Source: Bog-473 sp963742035 (GTDB taxonomy: Bacteria; Actinomycetota; Acidimicrobiia; Acidimicrobiales; RAAP-2). From it: a DNA stretch of 64,000 nt. Made by a program: the position numbers and the translations under genes. Location: positions 558,001-622,000 of the forward strand of contig CAVUKH010000007.1 of assembly GCA_963742035.1 (NCBI GenBank), given 5' to 3'. The notes under the pieces are model-generated. The model saw nothing but the letters and a program-made list of their open reading frames with translations. It had not been told where the DNA came from and did not search any database. Shown one piece after another: positions 1 through 8,260 of the stretch (position 1 is its first letter; each line of letters begins with the position of its first letter).

Positions 1-35
1 GTGGATGCGCCCGACACGCGCTGGGTCCGTCGGGG

Positions 36-539
36 TCACTCCCCCGAGGCCCGCGCGACCTGTACTCGGGTGGGCCGCTCCTTGGCGGGGGCGGCCTTCG
101 CTGCGGCGTCGAGACTCACGATGTCAGCGTCCAGCTCCTCGACCACTCCGGCGAGCGGCACGATATTGAACACGCCTTGGCCCCCCGCCAGCAGGTCCAC
201 GACCTCACCGTTGGAACGGGCCAGGACCGAGCTGGTCCCGGTCAGGACCAGGTTGGCCGACGCCAGGTCCGAGCCCAGATCCTCCCGCAGGCACTCGACT
301 GCTCGCCGCGCCGACTGCAGCGAGACTCCAGAATCGAGCAACTGCTTGATCACCTTCAGCTCGAGCACGTCGGAATAGGCATACACCCGTCGGGATCCAC
401 TGCCCTTGGCAGTCGCCACCGAGGGTTGTAGCAGGCCCGTCCGGGCCCAGTAGTCGAGCTGCCGGTACGAGATCCCCACGAGCCCACACACCTGCGGCCC
501 ATGAAACCCCCCGACACGGGTTATGGCGTCGTCGACCAT
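36..539 (-). CDS. MerR-family regulator, ResR/McdR (Rv1830)-like
   Basis: DNA-binding regulator of 167 residues. An N-terminal winged-helix MerR domain (about residues 13-85) carries the segment GISYRQLDYWARTGLLQP, and a later GGQGVFNI stretch (about 118-125) is typical of the mycobacterial Rv1830 group, known from memory as ResR/McdR and linked to cell division and growth control. The ATG at 539 is chosen over the in-frame start at 587 because GGGAGGT lies just before it. The Rv1829 (DUF151), Rv1828 (FtsR), GarA and GcvH counterparts are all in this window, but 11 kb away; here the gene follows an iron transporter operon by 89 bp and has its own candidate promoter. No cofactor-binding cysteine pattern is visible. 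Identity as this subgroup is inferred from motif resemblance. Confidence 0.85.
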   Translation of the reverse strand: MVDDAITRVGGFHGPQVCGLVGISYRQLDYWARTGLLQPSVATAKGSGSRRVYAYSDVLELKVIKQLLDSGVSLQSARRAVECLREDLGSDLASANLVLTGTSSVLARSNGEVVDLLAGGQGVFNIVPLAGVVEELDADIVSLDAAAKAAPAKERPTRVQVARASGE

Positions 540-585
540 CACACCTCCCAGCAATCCCACTCCAGCGCTGCCACTCCAACCGGAC

Positions 586-591
586 ACTGTA
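586..591 (-). promoter_or_regulatory. Candidate -10 element of the resR-like gene
   Basis: TACAGT on the minus strand sits about 47 bases before the ATG at 539 and would give a leader of roughly 40 nt carrying the GGGAGGT ribosome-binding site. No convincing -35 is visible, so this is a motif match only. Confidence 0.35.
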
Positions 592-628
592 GTGCACGCA
601 GGACGACACAGCAGTAGTTACGAGTGCG

Positions 629-1702
629 TCATTCGGGAGGAACTTCGGAGGTCGAGCGTTCCTGGGGCCAGACCACGACGGAGCCGAGCACCGAGAGCCC
701 GACCCGGTGCCCGGGCTCGAGGGGCGGGCCCCCGCTGACTCGCACGACGAGGTCGGGCAGGCGCCCACCCTCGGGCCGGACCCGCACCACGGCATCGTGG
801 CCGTAGTACTCGTAGCTCTGCACCGTTGCCACCACCCCACCGTTGAGGGATTCGTCGAGCCTGATCTGCTCGGGCCGGACCATGACCCGGGCCAGCCCGA
901 CCGGGGCGGCACCGTTGCCGACCGCCACGGCGAGGTCTCCCAATGCGGTCGCCGCCCTGGCGCCATGGACCTCGCCCTCGAGGACGTTCGACTCCCCCAG
1001 GAATTGCGCAAGGTCGACGTCGCCGGGCCGGCCGTACAGCCGCGCCGGGGTGTCGACCTGGGCGATCACGCCGTTGCGGAGCACCGCCACCTGGTCGGCC
1101 ATGGACAGCGCCTCGTCCTGATCATGGGTCACCAGCATGGAGGTGGTGCCGGCCTGCTTGAGCACGGCGAGGACGTCGGCCCGCACGGAGGACCGCAGGG
1201 CCGCATCGAGCGACGAGAAGGGCTCGTCCAACAGGACGACCTCGGGCCCGACCGCCAGCGCCCGGGCGAGGGCGACCCGCTGCTGCTGTCCTCCGGAGAG
1301 TTGATGCGGATAGCGCCGGCGATACCCCGACAACCCCACGAGCTCGAGGAGCTCGTCGACCCGGCCGCGGCGATCCGGGCCACGGGGCAGCCCGAAGGCG
1401 ACATTCCGGCCGACACTGAGGTGCGGGAACAGCGCGCCCTCCTGCGGGACGTAGCCGATGTGCCGCCGCTCGCAGGGAACGAAGCGACGAGCGGCGTCCT
1501 CGACGAGGTCCTCCCCGATCCGGATGACGCCGTCATCGGGCCGTTCAAATCCCGCCACGATCCGTAACAACGTCGTCTTCCCGCTCCCCGAAGAACCGAG
1601 GATGGCGGTGAACGAACCCGTCGGAACCGACAGATCCACCCCGCGCAGAACGGGTTGGGGCCCGAACGCCTTGGTCACGCCCGCGATGCGGAGGTCCTTC
1701 AT
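629..1702 (-). CDS. fbpC: Fe(III)-type ABC transporter ATP-binding protein
   Basis: Cytoplasmic ATPase that powers import by the neighbouring permease and binding protein. The 357-residue protein has Walker A GSSGSGKTT (36-44), Q-loop Gln87, signature LSGGQ (135-139), Walker B VVLLDEP (155-161) with Glu160, H-loop His193, and a C-terminal TOBE-like region (about 280-345). This length fits FbpC/PotA-type ATPases and is much longer than the thiamine transporter ATPase ThiQ. The ATG at 1702 overlaps the permease stop codon as ATGA, which implies translational coupling. It is the last gene of the transporter operon. The substrate is inferred from the binding protein, not from this subunit. Confidence 0.9.
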   Translation of the reverse strand: MKDLRIAGVTKAFGPQPVLRGVDLSVPTGSFTAILGSSGSGKTTLLRIVAGFERPDDGVIRIGEDLVEDAARRFVPCERRHIGYVPQEGALFPHLSVGRNVAFGLPRGPDRRGRVDELLELVGLSGYRRRYPHQLSGGQQQRVALARALAVGPEVVLLDEPFSSLDAALRSSVRADVLAVLKQAGTTSMLVTHDQDEALSMADQVAVLRNGVIAQVDTPARLYGRPGDVDLAQFLGESNVLEGEVHGARAATALGDLAVAVGNGAAPVGLARVMVRPEQIRLDESLNGGVVATVQSYEYYGHDAVVRVRPEGGRLPDLVVRVSGGPPLEPGHRVGLSVLGSVVVWPQERSTSEVPPE

Positions 1703-3318
1703 GCGGATACCAGTGTGGTCGATGCGTCGAGCGCGCCTTGCCCAGCGGCGGCCATCCGGGCGGGCTGGCGGTCGAACCAGCGACCGAGCACGTAGCCGGG
1801 CACCGCGGCAATGAGGATCATGACGCCCGCATAGAGGGCCGCCTGGTAGTAGGACACGTTCGACTCGTAGGCCCAGAACTGGGTGGCAAGCGTCTGCACG
1901 TTCGTGGGGTGGAGGACCAATGTGGCCGTGAGCTCGGTCGCCGTCTCGAGGAACACCAGGGCGAAGGCGGCCACCAGTCCGGGAGCCACCAGCGGCAAGG
2001 TGACACGCCACATCACGGAACGTCGGCTGACGCCGAGCGAGCCGGCCACCTCCTCCAGCCCGACCGGTGCGCGGGCCACGGCGGAGCGGACCGCCACGAC
2101 CGCCAGCGGGAAGAACATGATGGCGTAGGCGACCACGAGCAACGAACTGGTTTGATAGAAGCGCCCCTGCAGGAAGTGCTCGGTCACGTAGGCGAGGCTC
2201 AGCGCGATGACCAGGCCGGGAATGGCGAGGACGACCAGGTTGGATCGCTCGAGGCCGAGTACCGTCCGCCGCGGAAATCGGACCGACAGCAGGGCGATCG
2301 GCACGGCGGCGAGGGTCGCCAGCACGCCGGCTGCGGCCCCATAGCTGAAGGTGTTGATCGTCGCATCGGCCAGGGAGGAGGCGGCCGGCAGCGTGCTGCT
2401 CCCACCCTTGATGAGGAGGTAGATCACGGCTCCCACCGGGACGCCGAGCGCCAGTCCGACCAGCAGGGCCACTCCGGCGAACACCAGCGGTCGGAAGCGA
2501 CCGAGGGGAAGGGGTCGGAGCTGACGAGCCGCGCCGGCGCCGAGTCGCGCCGTCCGGCCCCGGCCTCGGACGCCGCCTTCGCCGGCCAGGAGCAGGCCGC
2601 CGAGCAGTACCAGGATGACGGAGAGCGCACAGGCCGCCGGCTCGTTGAAGCCGACCTGGAACTCGTTGTAGATCTCGGTCGTAAGGGTCTGGTAGCCGAG
2701 GATCTCGAAGGCGCCGAATTCGGCCAGCACGACCAATCCGACGAGGACCGCACCCCCGGAGATGGCCACGCGCGCCTGACCCACGGTGACGGTCCAGAAC
2801 GTCCGGACCCGGCCCAGGCCGAGGCTGCGTGCCACCTCCTCCTGCGCCGGGTCCGCAGAACGCAGGCTGGCGGCGACGGGAAGGAAGACCAACGGATAGA
2901 CGGCCAGCGTCATCACCAGCACGGCAGCCCAGAAGCCGGCGATGGAAGGAAAGATGGCCTTCCATCCGAAGCTGACGAGGAAGTCCGGGATGCCGAGTGG
3001 AATCACGACGAGGATGGCCAGCAGACGGCGACACGGAATGTCCGTCCGCTCGACGAACCAGGCGGCCAACGTGCCGACGACTGCACTCAGCGCGGTCACC
3101 ACGACCACAAGCGACACCGTGTTCCAGATCAGTGTCGCGGTCAGGCTGCGGAACAGGAGCTGGTGCAGGTCAGCCCACCCGACTTGGACGGCCTGCACGA
3201 CGAGAAACACGAGCGGCAGCAGTACCGCCACCGACACGAGCACGGCCCCCGTCGTCAGGATCGGCGGCAAGCGGCGCCGGCCGCCGCGAGGAACGGGAGC
3301 CGGGTCGCCCACCGTCAC
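1699..3318 (-). CDS. fbpB: Fe(III)-type ABC transporter permease (fused two-domain)
   Basis: Integral membrane permease of 539 residues with about twelve hydrophobic segments, arranged as two fused six-helix halves. Each half has an EAA loop that docks on the ATPase: EEVARSLGLGRVRTFW in the first half and EEVAGSLGVSRRSVMW in the second. This duplicated layout is shared by iron (FbpB/SfuB) and thiamine (ThiP) permeases. The GTG at 3318 overlaps the stop of the binding-protein gene as GTGA. A charged, glycine- and arginine-rich linker separates the two halves. Iron is the favoured substrate because of the partner protein and upstream operator. ThiP is the alternative, since thiG lies next door. 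Confidence 0.9.
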   Translation of the reverse strand: MTVGDPAPVPRGGRRRLPPILTTGAVLVSVAVLLPLVFLVVQAVQVGWADLHQLLFRSLTATLIWNTVSLVVVVTALSAVVGTLAAWFVERTDIPCRRLLAILVVIPLGIPDFLVSFGWKAIFPSIAGFWAAVLVMTLAVYPLVFLPVAASLRSADPAQEEVARSLGLGRVRTFWTVTVGQARVAISGGAVLVGLVVLAEFGAFEILGYQTLTTEIYNEFQVGFNEPAACALSVILVLLGGLLLAGEGGVRGRGRTARLGAGAARQLRPLPLGRFRPLVFAGVALLVGLALGVPVGAVIYLLIKGGSSTLPAASSLADATINTFSYGAAAGVLATLAAVPIALLSVRFPRRTVLGLERSNLVVLAIPGLVIALSLAYVTEHFLQGRFYQTSSLLVVAYAIMFFPLAVVAVRSAVARAPVGLEEVAGSLGVSRRSVMWRVTLPLVAPGLVAAFALVFLETATELTATLVLHPTNVQTLATQFWAYESNVSYYQAALYAGVMILIAAVPGYVLGRWFDRQPARMAAAGQGALDASTTLVSA

Positions 3319-4379
3319 AGCAGTTGCGCCTCCTGGAGCAGCCTGATCGCGCCGGCCCCCGTGCCCAGTTCGGAGATGGTGATGCCGTTCGGCTGGAGCT
3401 GGTCGAACGGCGTCTCGGGCTTCGCGGTCGTCACCCCGGACGCGATGGGGTACTCATAGCTGTCGCTGTGCCCGATGATCTCCTGGCCCTCCTTCGAGGT
3501 CAAGAAGGCCAGGAAGCGCTGGGCCTCGGCCTGATGGCTCGACGACTTCAAGATGCCGGCACCGGACACGTCGATCACGTATCCCGGGTCGTGGGGGGCG
3601 AAGTAGGCGATGGCCGAGTGGAGCCCCGACTCGCCGACCTGCGCTTTTTCACGGTACCAGTAGTACTGGTTGATCACGCCCAACGCCACCTGCCCCCGGT
3701 TGATCTCCGAGACAAGGGTCTCGTTGTCGGGATAGCTGTGACTGCCCGCGTTCGCCTTGACCGCCTCCAGCCACCGCAAGGCGGCCGCCTCGCCATGGCT
3801 CCGCGCAATGGAGGTCACGATCGGTTGGAAGTCTGTCTCGGACCCGGCAATGCCGATTTTGCCCTTCCACTGCGGATCGGCCAGATCCATCACCGACGTC
3901 GGGAGTTGACCCTGGTCGAGAAGTGACGTGTTGTACCCCATGACGCTCACGCGGGCCGTCACCCCCACCCACTTGCCGTCGGGCGAGTTGAAGCGGGACG
4001 GCGTGTTGGCCAGGGTGGACGGTGCCACGGTGGCCAGCAGGCCCTTGGATGCCAGCTCCTGCAGGGGTGGCGAGTTCTCGGTGAAGTACACGTCTGCGGG
4101 TGAGCGTGAGCCTTCCGTGACGATCTGGTCGGCCAGGACGTCCTCGTCGTCGTTGCGCACGTTGACCGTGATGCCGGTCTGCTTCTCGAAGGCAGCGATC
4201 AGTGCCTCCGTGGTCTGTTCGTGTTGCCCGGAGTAGAGCGTCAGCGCGTTCGCAGAAGGAGCAGGCCCAGAGGTCGCGCAACCCGTCAGCACGACGGCGG
4301 CCACCATGACCGCCAGGCCAATCAGCGCCCCTCGCCCGCGTGCGGTGGCACTCCTGCTCCCCGCCCTCTTCCGTCGCAT
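3315..4379 (-). CDS. fbpA: Fe(III)-type ABC transporter substrate-binding lipoprotein
   Basis: Extracytoplasmic ligand-binding lipoprotein of 354 residues. A basic n-region, a hydrophobic stretch and the lipobox LTGC (Cys34) predict lipid anchoring. The mature start contains YSGQHE, the strand that opens FbpA/FutA-type ferric-binding proteins, and NQYYWYRE near residue 237 supplies the tyrosine cluster that binds iron in this family. Length and order (binding protein, permease, ATPase) fit the family. The ATG at 4379 has GAAGG a few bases upstream. Two TTAGGG/CCCTAA palindromes lie between this start and thiG, so metal-dependent repression is likely. Iron is inferred; binding of another metal or small anion is not excluded. 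Confidence 0.9.
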   Translation of the reverse strand: MRRKRAGSRSATARGRGALIGLAVMVAAVVLTGCATSGPAPSANALTLYSGQHEQTTEALIAAFEKQTGITVNVRNDDEDVLADQIVTEGSRSPADVYFTENSPPLQELASKGLLATVAPSTLANTPSRFNSPDGKWVGVTARVSVMGYNTSLLDQGQLPTSVMDLADPQWKGKIGIAGSETDFQPIVTSIARSHGEAAALRWLEAVKANAGSHSYPDNETLVSEINRGQVALGVINQYYWYREKAQVGESGLHSAIAYFAPHDPGYVIDVSGAGILKSSSHQAEAQRFLAFLTSKEGQEIIGHSDSYEYPIASGVTTAKPETPFDQLQPNGITISELGTGAGAIRLLQEAQLL

Positions 4380-4408
4380 GCGACCTTCGCCTTCCGACCC
4401 GTCTGTAC

Positions 4409-4438
4409 TTAGGAAACCCTAAAGTTAGGGTTCCCTAA
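4409..4438. promoter_or_regulatory. Tandem palindromic operator of the iron transporter (DtxR-family-like)
   Basis: Two 14-bp palindromes lie 2 bp apart: TTAGGAAACCCTAA at 4409-4422 (one arm imperfect) and TTAGGGTTCCCTAA at 4425-4438 (arms perfect). Their half sites TTAGG/CCTAA match those of DtxR/IdeR-type metal repressors, but the arms are separated by 4 bases instead of the 9 in the classical 19-bp box. They lie inside and just after a candidate promoter with TTGACC at 4445-4450 and TAACTT at 4422-4427 (17-base spacer), as expected for repression. The regulator is not in this window. Confidence 0.7.
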
Positions 4439-4463
4439 TACACAGGTCAAGTCCGGAGGCCGG

Positions 4464-5297
4464 TCACGATCCGGCCAGGGCACCTCCGGCGAGGTCGGCC
4501 CTGCCTTCCAGCGGGCTGGAGGGCTCGGCATGGAAGCGAACGGGAATGCGCCCGGCTCGCCGGGCTTCGGCCCCGGCTTCGACAGCGAGGCGCATCGCTC
4601 GCGCCATCGTCACCGGCTCGTGCGCCCGATTGACCGCCGTCGCGACGAGGACACCGTCGCAACCCAGCTCCATGGCCAACGCTGCGTCCGACGCCGTGCC
4701 GATGCCGGCGTCGAGTATCACGGGGATCTCGACGGCGGCGCGGAGCAACGCGATGTTGTGGGGGTTGCGGATCCCCAGCCCGCTGCCGATGGGCGACCCC
4801 AGCGGCATGACCGCGGCGCAACCGACCTGCTGCAGGCGAAAGGCCAGCACGGGATCGTCGGTCGTGTAGGGCAGCACCACGAACCCCTCTTCTGCGAGCT
4901 GCTCTGCTGCGGCGAGAAGCTCGACCGCGTCCGGAAGCAGTGTGCGGTCGTCGCCGATCACCTCCAGCTTGACCCAATCGGTGCCGAACGCCTCCCGCGC
5001 CAACTTGGCCGTCAGCACCGCCTCTGCGGCCGTGGCGCAGCCCGCCGTGTTGGGCAGCACGCGCACCCCCAGGTCCCGCAACAGGGTCAACAGGGAACCG
5101 CGGCCCGCGGCCTCGACGCGCCGAACGGCGACCGTGGCCATGGCGGTCCCCGACGCACGCAGCGCAGCGGACAGCACGTCGAGGCTGGTCATGCCGCCGG
5201 TCCCGAGGATGAGACGCGAGCCCAGCACGTCACCGGCGATGCACAGGCCACTGTCGGATGGGACGGGCGCCGCAGGACCGGCGTCGTTGCGGGTCAC
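4464..5297 (-). CDS. thiG: Thiazole synthase
   Basis: Makes the thiazole phosphate moiety of thiamine from deoxyxylulose phosphate, dehydroglycine and ThiS-thiocarboxylate. The protein shows LGTGGMTS near the start, VRRV, the VKLEVIGD segment carrying the Schiff-base lysine, and the C-terminal phosphate-binding glycine motifs GSPIGSGLGIRNPHNI and DAGIGTASDAA. The start is placed at GTG 5297 (277 residues), since TATCGT stands exactly six bases before it, suggesting a leaderless transcript; a longer frame to 5354 would run into the thiD promoter. It is divergent from thiD with only 38 bp between the starts. No thiS, thiO or thiF is beside it, and no TPP riboswitch could fit. Confidence 0.93.
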   Translation of the reverse strand: MTRNDAGPAAPVPSDSGLCIAGDVLGSRLILGTGGMTSLDVLSAALRASGTAMATVAVRRVEAAGRGSLLTLLRDLGVRVLPNTAGCATAAEAVLTAKLAREAFGTDWVKLEVIGDDRTLLPDAVELLAAAEQLAEEGFVVLPYTTDDPVLAFRLQQVGCAAVMPLGSPIGSGLGIRNPHNIALLRAAVEIPVILDAGIGTASDAALAMELGCDGVLVATAVNRAHEPVTMARAMRLAVEAGAEARRAGRIPVRFHAEPSSPLEGRADLAGGALAGS

Positions 5298-5303
5298 CGG
5301 ACG

Positions 5304-5329
5304 ACGATACCCCGCTGCCCGCCTATGGT
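5304..5329. promoter_or_regulatory. Overlapping divergent leaderless promoters of thiG and thiD
   Basis: On the minus strand TATCGT (5304-5309) is six bases before the thiG GTG. On the plus strand TATGGT (5324-5329) is six bases before the thiD GTG. The two -10 elements face away from each other within 26 bp, so each promoter's -35 region overlaps the other's -10 region. No recognisable -35 hexamer is present for either. Confidence 0.6.
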
Positions 5330-5335
5330 GGCTCG

Positions 5336-6154
5336 GTGACGGACCCGACACCACCCACGGCGTTGACCGTCGCCGGTTCAGACTCGGGCGGGGGCGCCGG
5401 CGCCCAGGCCGACCTGAAGACCTTCGCGGCCTTGCGCGTGCACGGCACGTCCGCCCTGACGGCGGTGACGGCCCAGAACACGACGGGCGTGCGCGGCATC
5501 GCGGTCCTGGAGCCGGCGTTCGTGCAGCAGCAGATCGAGACGGTCCTCGACGACTTCGCCGTGCGCGGTGTCAAGACGGGCATGTTGGCCACCGCCGGGA
5601 TCGTGCGCGTCGTGGCCGACCTCGCCGCCCGTGGGCTCCTGGCCAATCTTGTCGTGGATCCCGTCCTGGTGTCCTCGACCGGACACCGGCTGCTCGAGGC
5701 CGACGGTGTCGACGCCTACCTGCACCTGCTCCTTCCCCACGCCTTGGTGGTCACGCCGAACCTGCGTGAAGCGGCCGTGCTCGGCGATACGGATGTCGAG
5801 TCCCTCCGTGCGCTCCAGGCTCGGATCGCCGTGGCCGAGCGGATCAGGGCGACGGGGGCCCGCTACGTGGTGATCAAGGGTGGTCACCTCACCGAGTCGG
5901 CGGACGACGTGGTGGTCGGGCCCGAGGGCATCCTCGTCCTGCCCGGCGAGCGGGTGGACACCGGGAACGACCACGGCACAGGTTGCTCCCTCGCCGCCGC
6001 GGTGACCGCCCACCTGGCCAGGGGCGCGACCGTGCTCGAGTCGATCTCGCAGGCCAAGGCCTTCGTCGCACGGGCCCTGGCCGACGGTGCCGCCTGGCGC
6101 CTCGGCGCCGGGCACGGCCCCCTCGACCATTTCGGGTGGTCCGGACCGCCATAG
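5336..6154 (+). CDS. thiD: Hydroxymethylpyrimidine/phosphomethylpyrimidine kinase
   Basis: Phosphorylates HMP and HMP-P in thiamine pyrimidine synthesis. The 272-residue ribokinase-fold protein begins with the family signature TVAGSDSGGGAGAQADLKTF, contains NTTGVRGI and the C-terminal anion-hole motif NDHGTGCSLAAA with catalytic Asp. GTG 5336 is preferred to an upstream ATG at 5258 because TATGGT is six bases upstream and the family signature begins soon after. It is divergent from thiG, so both arms of thiamine synthesis are launched from the same 38 bp. There is no fused ThiE or TenA domain. Confidence 0.93.
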   Translation: MTDPTPPTALTVAGSDSGGGAGAQADLKTFAALRVHGTSALTAVTAQNTTGVRGIAVLEPAFVQQQIETVLDDFAVRGVKTGMLATAGIVRVVADLAARGLLANLVVDPVLVSSTGHRLLEADGVDAYLHLLLPHALVVTPNLREAAVLGDTDVESLRALQARIAVAERIRATGARYVVIKGGHLTESADDVVVGPEGILVLPGERVDTGNDHGTGCSLAAAVTAHLARGATVLESISQAKAFVARALADGAAWRLGAGHGPLDHFGWSGPP

Positions 6155-6166
6155 GCTTGGCGCGTC

Positions 6167-6772
6167 ATGACCGATGTGCTCGAACCGCGGCGGCCGCCCT
6201 CGCCCACAGGGATCTCCATGCGACCGGCCATGATCGTTCTCGGCCTGGCCGGGCTCATTCTGGTGGTCTTCGTGACGATCGGCGTCGTGTCCACCCAGTC
6301 CCCGGCCGCGGTCAGCCACTCCCATTCCGCCGTCGGTGTCCCCGGTGTCACTTTGCGGGCGGTGCCTGCTGCCGGGTTGCTCTCGCCGATCGTCAGCGCC
6401 GGGGAGCCGCCCAACAACATCCTCAACGCAGTCGCCGTCCCGGTCGGGTCGGTTCGGATCTCGCACCAGGACAACAGCGCGGGGGCGGGTCAATACGACT
6501 CCCAGGTGACCTTCGGGTCCGGTGACTCCCAGGCGGCGCTCCTGGCCTTCTACGCCGCGGACATGAAGCTCCAGGGTTGGCAGATCTCCGACCAAGGGGC
6601 GGCGAGGAACGACCCGGGCGCCCTCCAGGTTCTGGGCAAGCTCGCGGGCTCGGACGGCTACTACTGGGAAATGGGGGCGACCGTCAACGCGACGACGTTC
6701 AGCTCAGGCGGTCCCGCCCGCGGGACCACGCACTTCACAGTGCGGCTCTTCCAGGTACCGGATCCCGAGTAG
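6167..6772 (+). CDS. Membrane-anchored protein of unknown function
   Basis: I do not recognise this 201-residue protein. A short cytoplasmic N-terminus is followed by one hydrophobic segment (about residues 19-43), and the rest is predicted outside: a low-complexity stretch and then a compact domain with the segment SQAALLAFYAADMKLQGWQI. The repeated theme of a polypeptide that moves to a lower free-energy pseudo-step (AADMKLQGW) resembles small extracytoplasmic domains of actinobacteria, but no family can be named. ATG 6167 is 12 bases after the thiD stop; TAGGCT lies nine bases before it, so it may be co-transcribed with thiD or have its own start. Confidence 0.65.
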   Translation: MTDVLEPRRPPSPTGISMRPAMIVLGLAGLILVVFVTIGVVSTQSPAAVSHSHSAVGVPGVTLRAVPAAGLLSPIVSAGEPPNNILNAVAVPVGSVRISHQDNSAGAGQYDSQVTFGSGDSQAALLAFYAADMKLQGWQISDQGAARNDPGALQVLGKLAGSDGYYWEMGATVNATTFSSGGPARGTTHFTVRLFQVPDPE

Positions 6773-6806
6773 GTGTGCCCGGGCGCGTGCACCGGCTCGC
6801 GGATGC

Positions 6807-8204
6807 TCAGTTCTTTGCAGAGCCGATGGATGCGTCCGCCGTCTCGAGCGGCATGCCCTCCGCTCGGGGCGCTGGCTGCGCCAGCAGATAGGCCCACACG
6901 AAGAAGTTGATCGGGTAGAGCAGGTAGCCCACCCGCGGATCAGGAGCCAGAAGGATCAGCGCGGACATCACGACACCGGCGATCATGCAGACCTCGGCCG
7001 CCGTCCCCGGCGTGTGGCGGTAGAGGTGACGGGTCAGGAAGACCGCCAAGACGATGCCGACGGCGAGCGGCAGGGCCCGACTCAGCGACGGAAATTCGCT
7101 CACCAGGACGTGACCGGGCAGCGCGCTGGCGGCCGTGGTCGGGATCTTGCTCAAACCGAGTGGGAAGAGGACGACGTCGTCAATGAGTGCGAACGGGCCG
7201 CGTAGCGCGAACGGGAAGATGGTCGGCACGGCGACCACGACCATCCCGGCCAACATGGAGAACGGACGCCGCTCGCCGTTGCGTCCCCGCGCCGCGAACA
7301 GCGCCAATGCGGCCAGTGGCCACGCGGTGAACTTCATGGCCGAGGCGATGCCGAAGACGACGCCCGACGCGAAGGGTCTCTGGCGCTGCGCCAGGACCAT
7401 GGCCAGGAGCAAGAAGGCCACGACGGGGATGTCATCCCCGCCGGTGGCCAGCGGCAACGACGCGACCGGGAGGATGATCAGCGCCTGAATGGCCCGGATC
7501 TTTCGTCGTCCGTCGGCCCGGCAGAGATAGAGCGCGACGGCCGCGACGCCGAGCGTCGTCAGACAGAAGAAGATCCGTGCGTCACTCAGTCCGTTGTTCG
7601 GCCAGATCTCGCTCGGAATGCCGGCGACGGCCATGAGCGGCAGGTACGGCAGGAATCCCTCGAAGTCCGGCTGTCCCGGGGGGTGGTACCTGACCGGATG
7701 GTGGAGGCGCACGGGCACGACGTACGGATCGGTGCCGTGGACGAGGTCCTGCCCTCCGACCTCGACGGTGACGACCTCGGGCTGCTGATGGGATCCGGCG
7801 ACGTGATCGAACCGCCAGAGGATCTCAAAGCCCATCGGGATGGCGAGGGATCCGGCGAACACGCATGCCGCGATGACGATACGGGTCAGCCACGCGCGCC
7901 GGTGTTGGCGCTTGGTGAGCGCAGAGCCGACCTGGCGCCGACGGGCCCGACGCACGGCCCAGGCCAGGACGGCTGACGCCACGGCACCGAACGCGAACGG
8001 GAGCAACGCCATGCGCCCCCACACCTGGTACAGCGCATTGGTCGACGTGGCGATCGTCAGGAGGGCGAACAGGGCACTGGCGCCGTACAACCACGCGTCA
8101 CCGACCTCAGGCGAGATCCGCTTGATGCGCCCCCATGACCGTGACCACCGATCGGCCCAGGGTGTGGCCCAATTCGGGACGGCTATGGGGGAATCGTTCA
8201 GCAT
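6807..8204 (-). CDS. GT87-like polytopic membrane glycosyltransferase
   Basis: Integral membrane protein with about ten hydrophobic segments and an extracytoplasmic loop after the second or third helix that contains the motif HGTDPYVVP. KFTAWPLA in the middle resembles the K-x-P/L-P loop of GT87 (DUF2029) polyprenol-phosphate-mannose-dependent mannosyltransferases of the actinobacterial cell envelope. Tail GSAKN is polar. The ATG at 8204 is used, but the frame stays open to a GTG at 8225 and neither has a clear ribosome-binding site. It follows the S9 peptidase gene on the same strand by about 56 bp. Substrate unknown; assignment to GT87 is by resemblance only. Confidence 0.7.
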   Translation of the reverse strand: MLNDSPIAVPNWATPWADRWSRSWGRIKRISPEVGDAWLYGASALFALLTIATSTNALYQVWGRMALLPFAFGAVASAVLAWAVRRARRRQVGSALTKRQHRRAWLTRIVIAACVFAGSLAIPMGFEILWRFDHVAGSHQQPEVVTVEVGGQDLVHGTDPYVVPVRLHHPVRYHPPGQPDFEGFLPYLPLMAVAGIPSEIWPNNGLSDARIFFCLTTLGVAAVALYLCRADGRRKIRAIQALIILPVASLPLATGGDDIPVVAFLLLAMVLAQRQRPFASGVVFGIASAMKFTAWPLAALALFAARGRNGERRPFSMLAGMVVVAVPTIFPFALRGPFALIDDVVLFPLGLSKIPTTAASALPGHVLVSEFPSLSRALPLAVGIVLAVFLTRHLYRHTPGTAAEVCMIAGVVMSALILLAPDPRVGYLLYPINFFVWAYLLAQPAPRAEGMPLETADASIGSAKN

Positions 8205-8260
8205 GGCCTCGCAAAAGCCTCGCACACAGGCGAAGGGGGTGAAGGAACCCCTGGGCGATC

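Noticed and set aside
1738..3459. Long plus-strand frame opposite the permease
   Set aside because: Antisense shadow of a high-GC gene; Gly/Gln/Asp/His/Arg-rich product without motifs; the minus-strand permease has clear EAA loops.
1699..4379. Thiamine transporter ThiBPQ, because thiG is adjacent
   Set aside because: The ATPase is far longer than ThiQ and has a TOBE region, and the binding protein carries YSGQHE and a tyrosine cluster of ferric-binding proteins.
5298..5335. TPP riboswitch in the thiG-thiD gap
   Set aside because: Only 38 bp long, and the start codons are at most six bases from the -10 elements.
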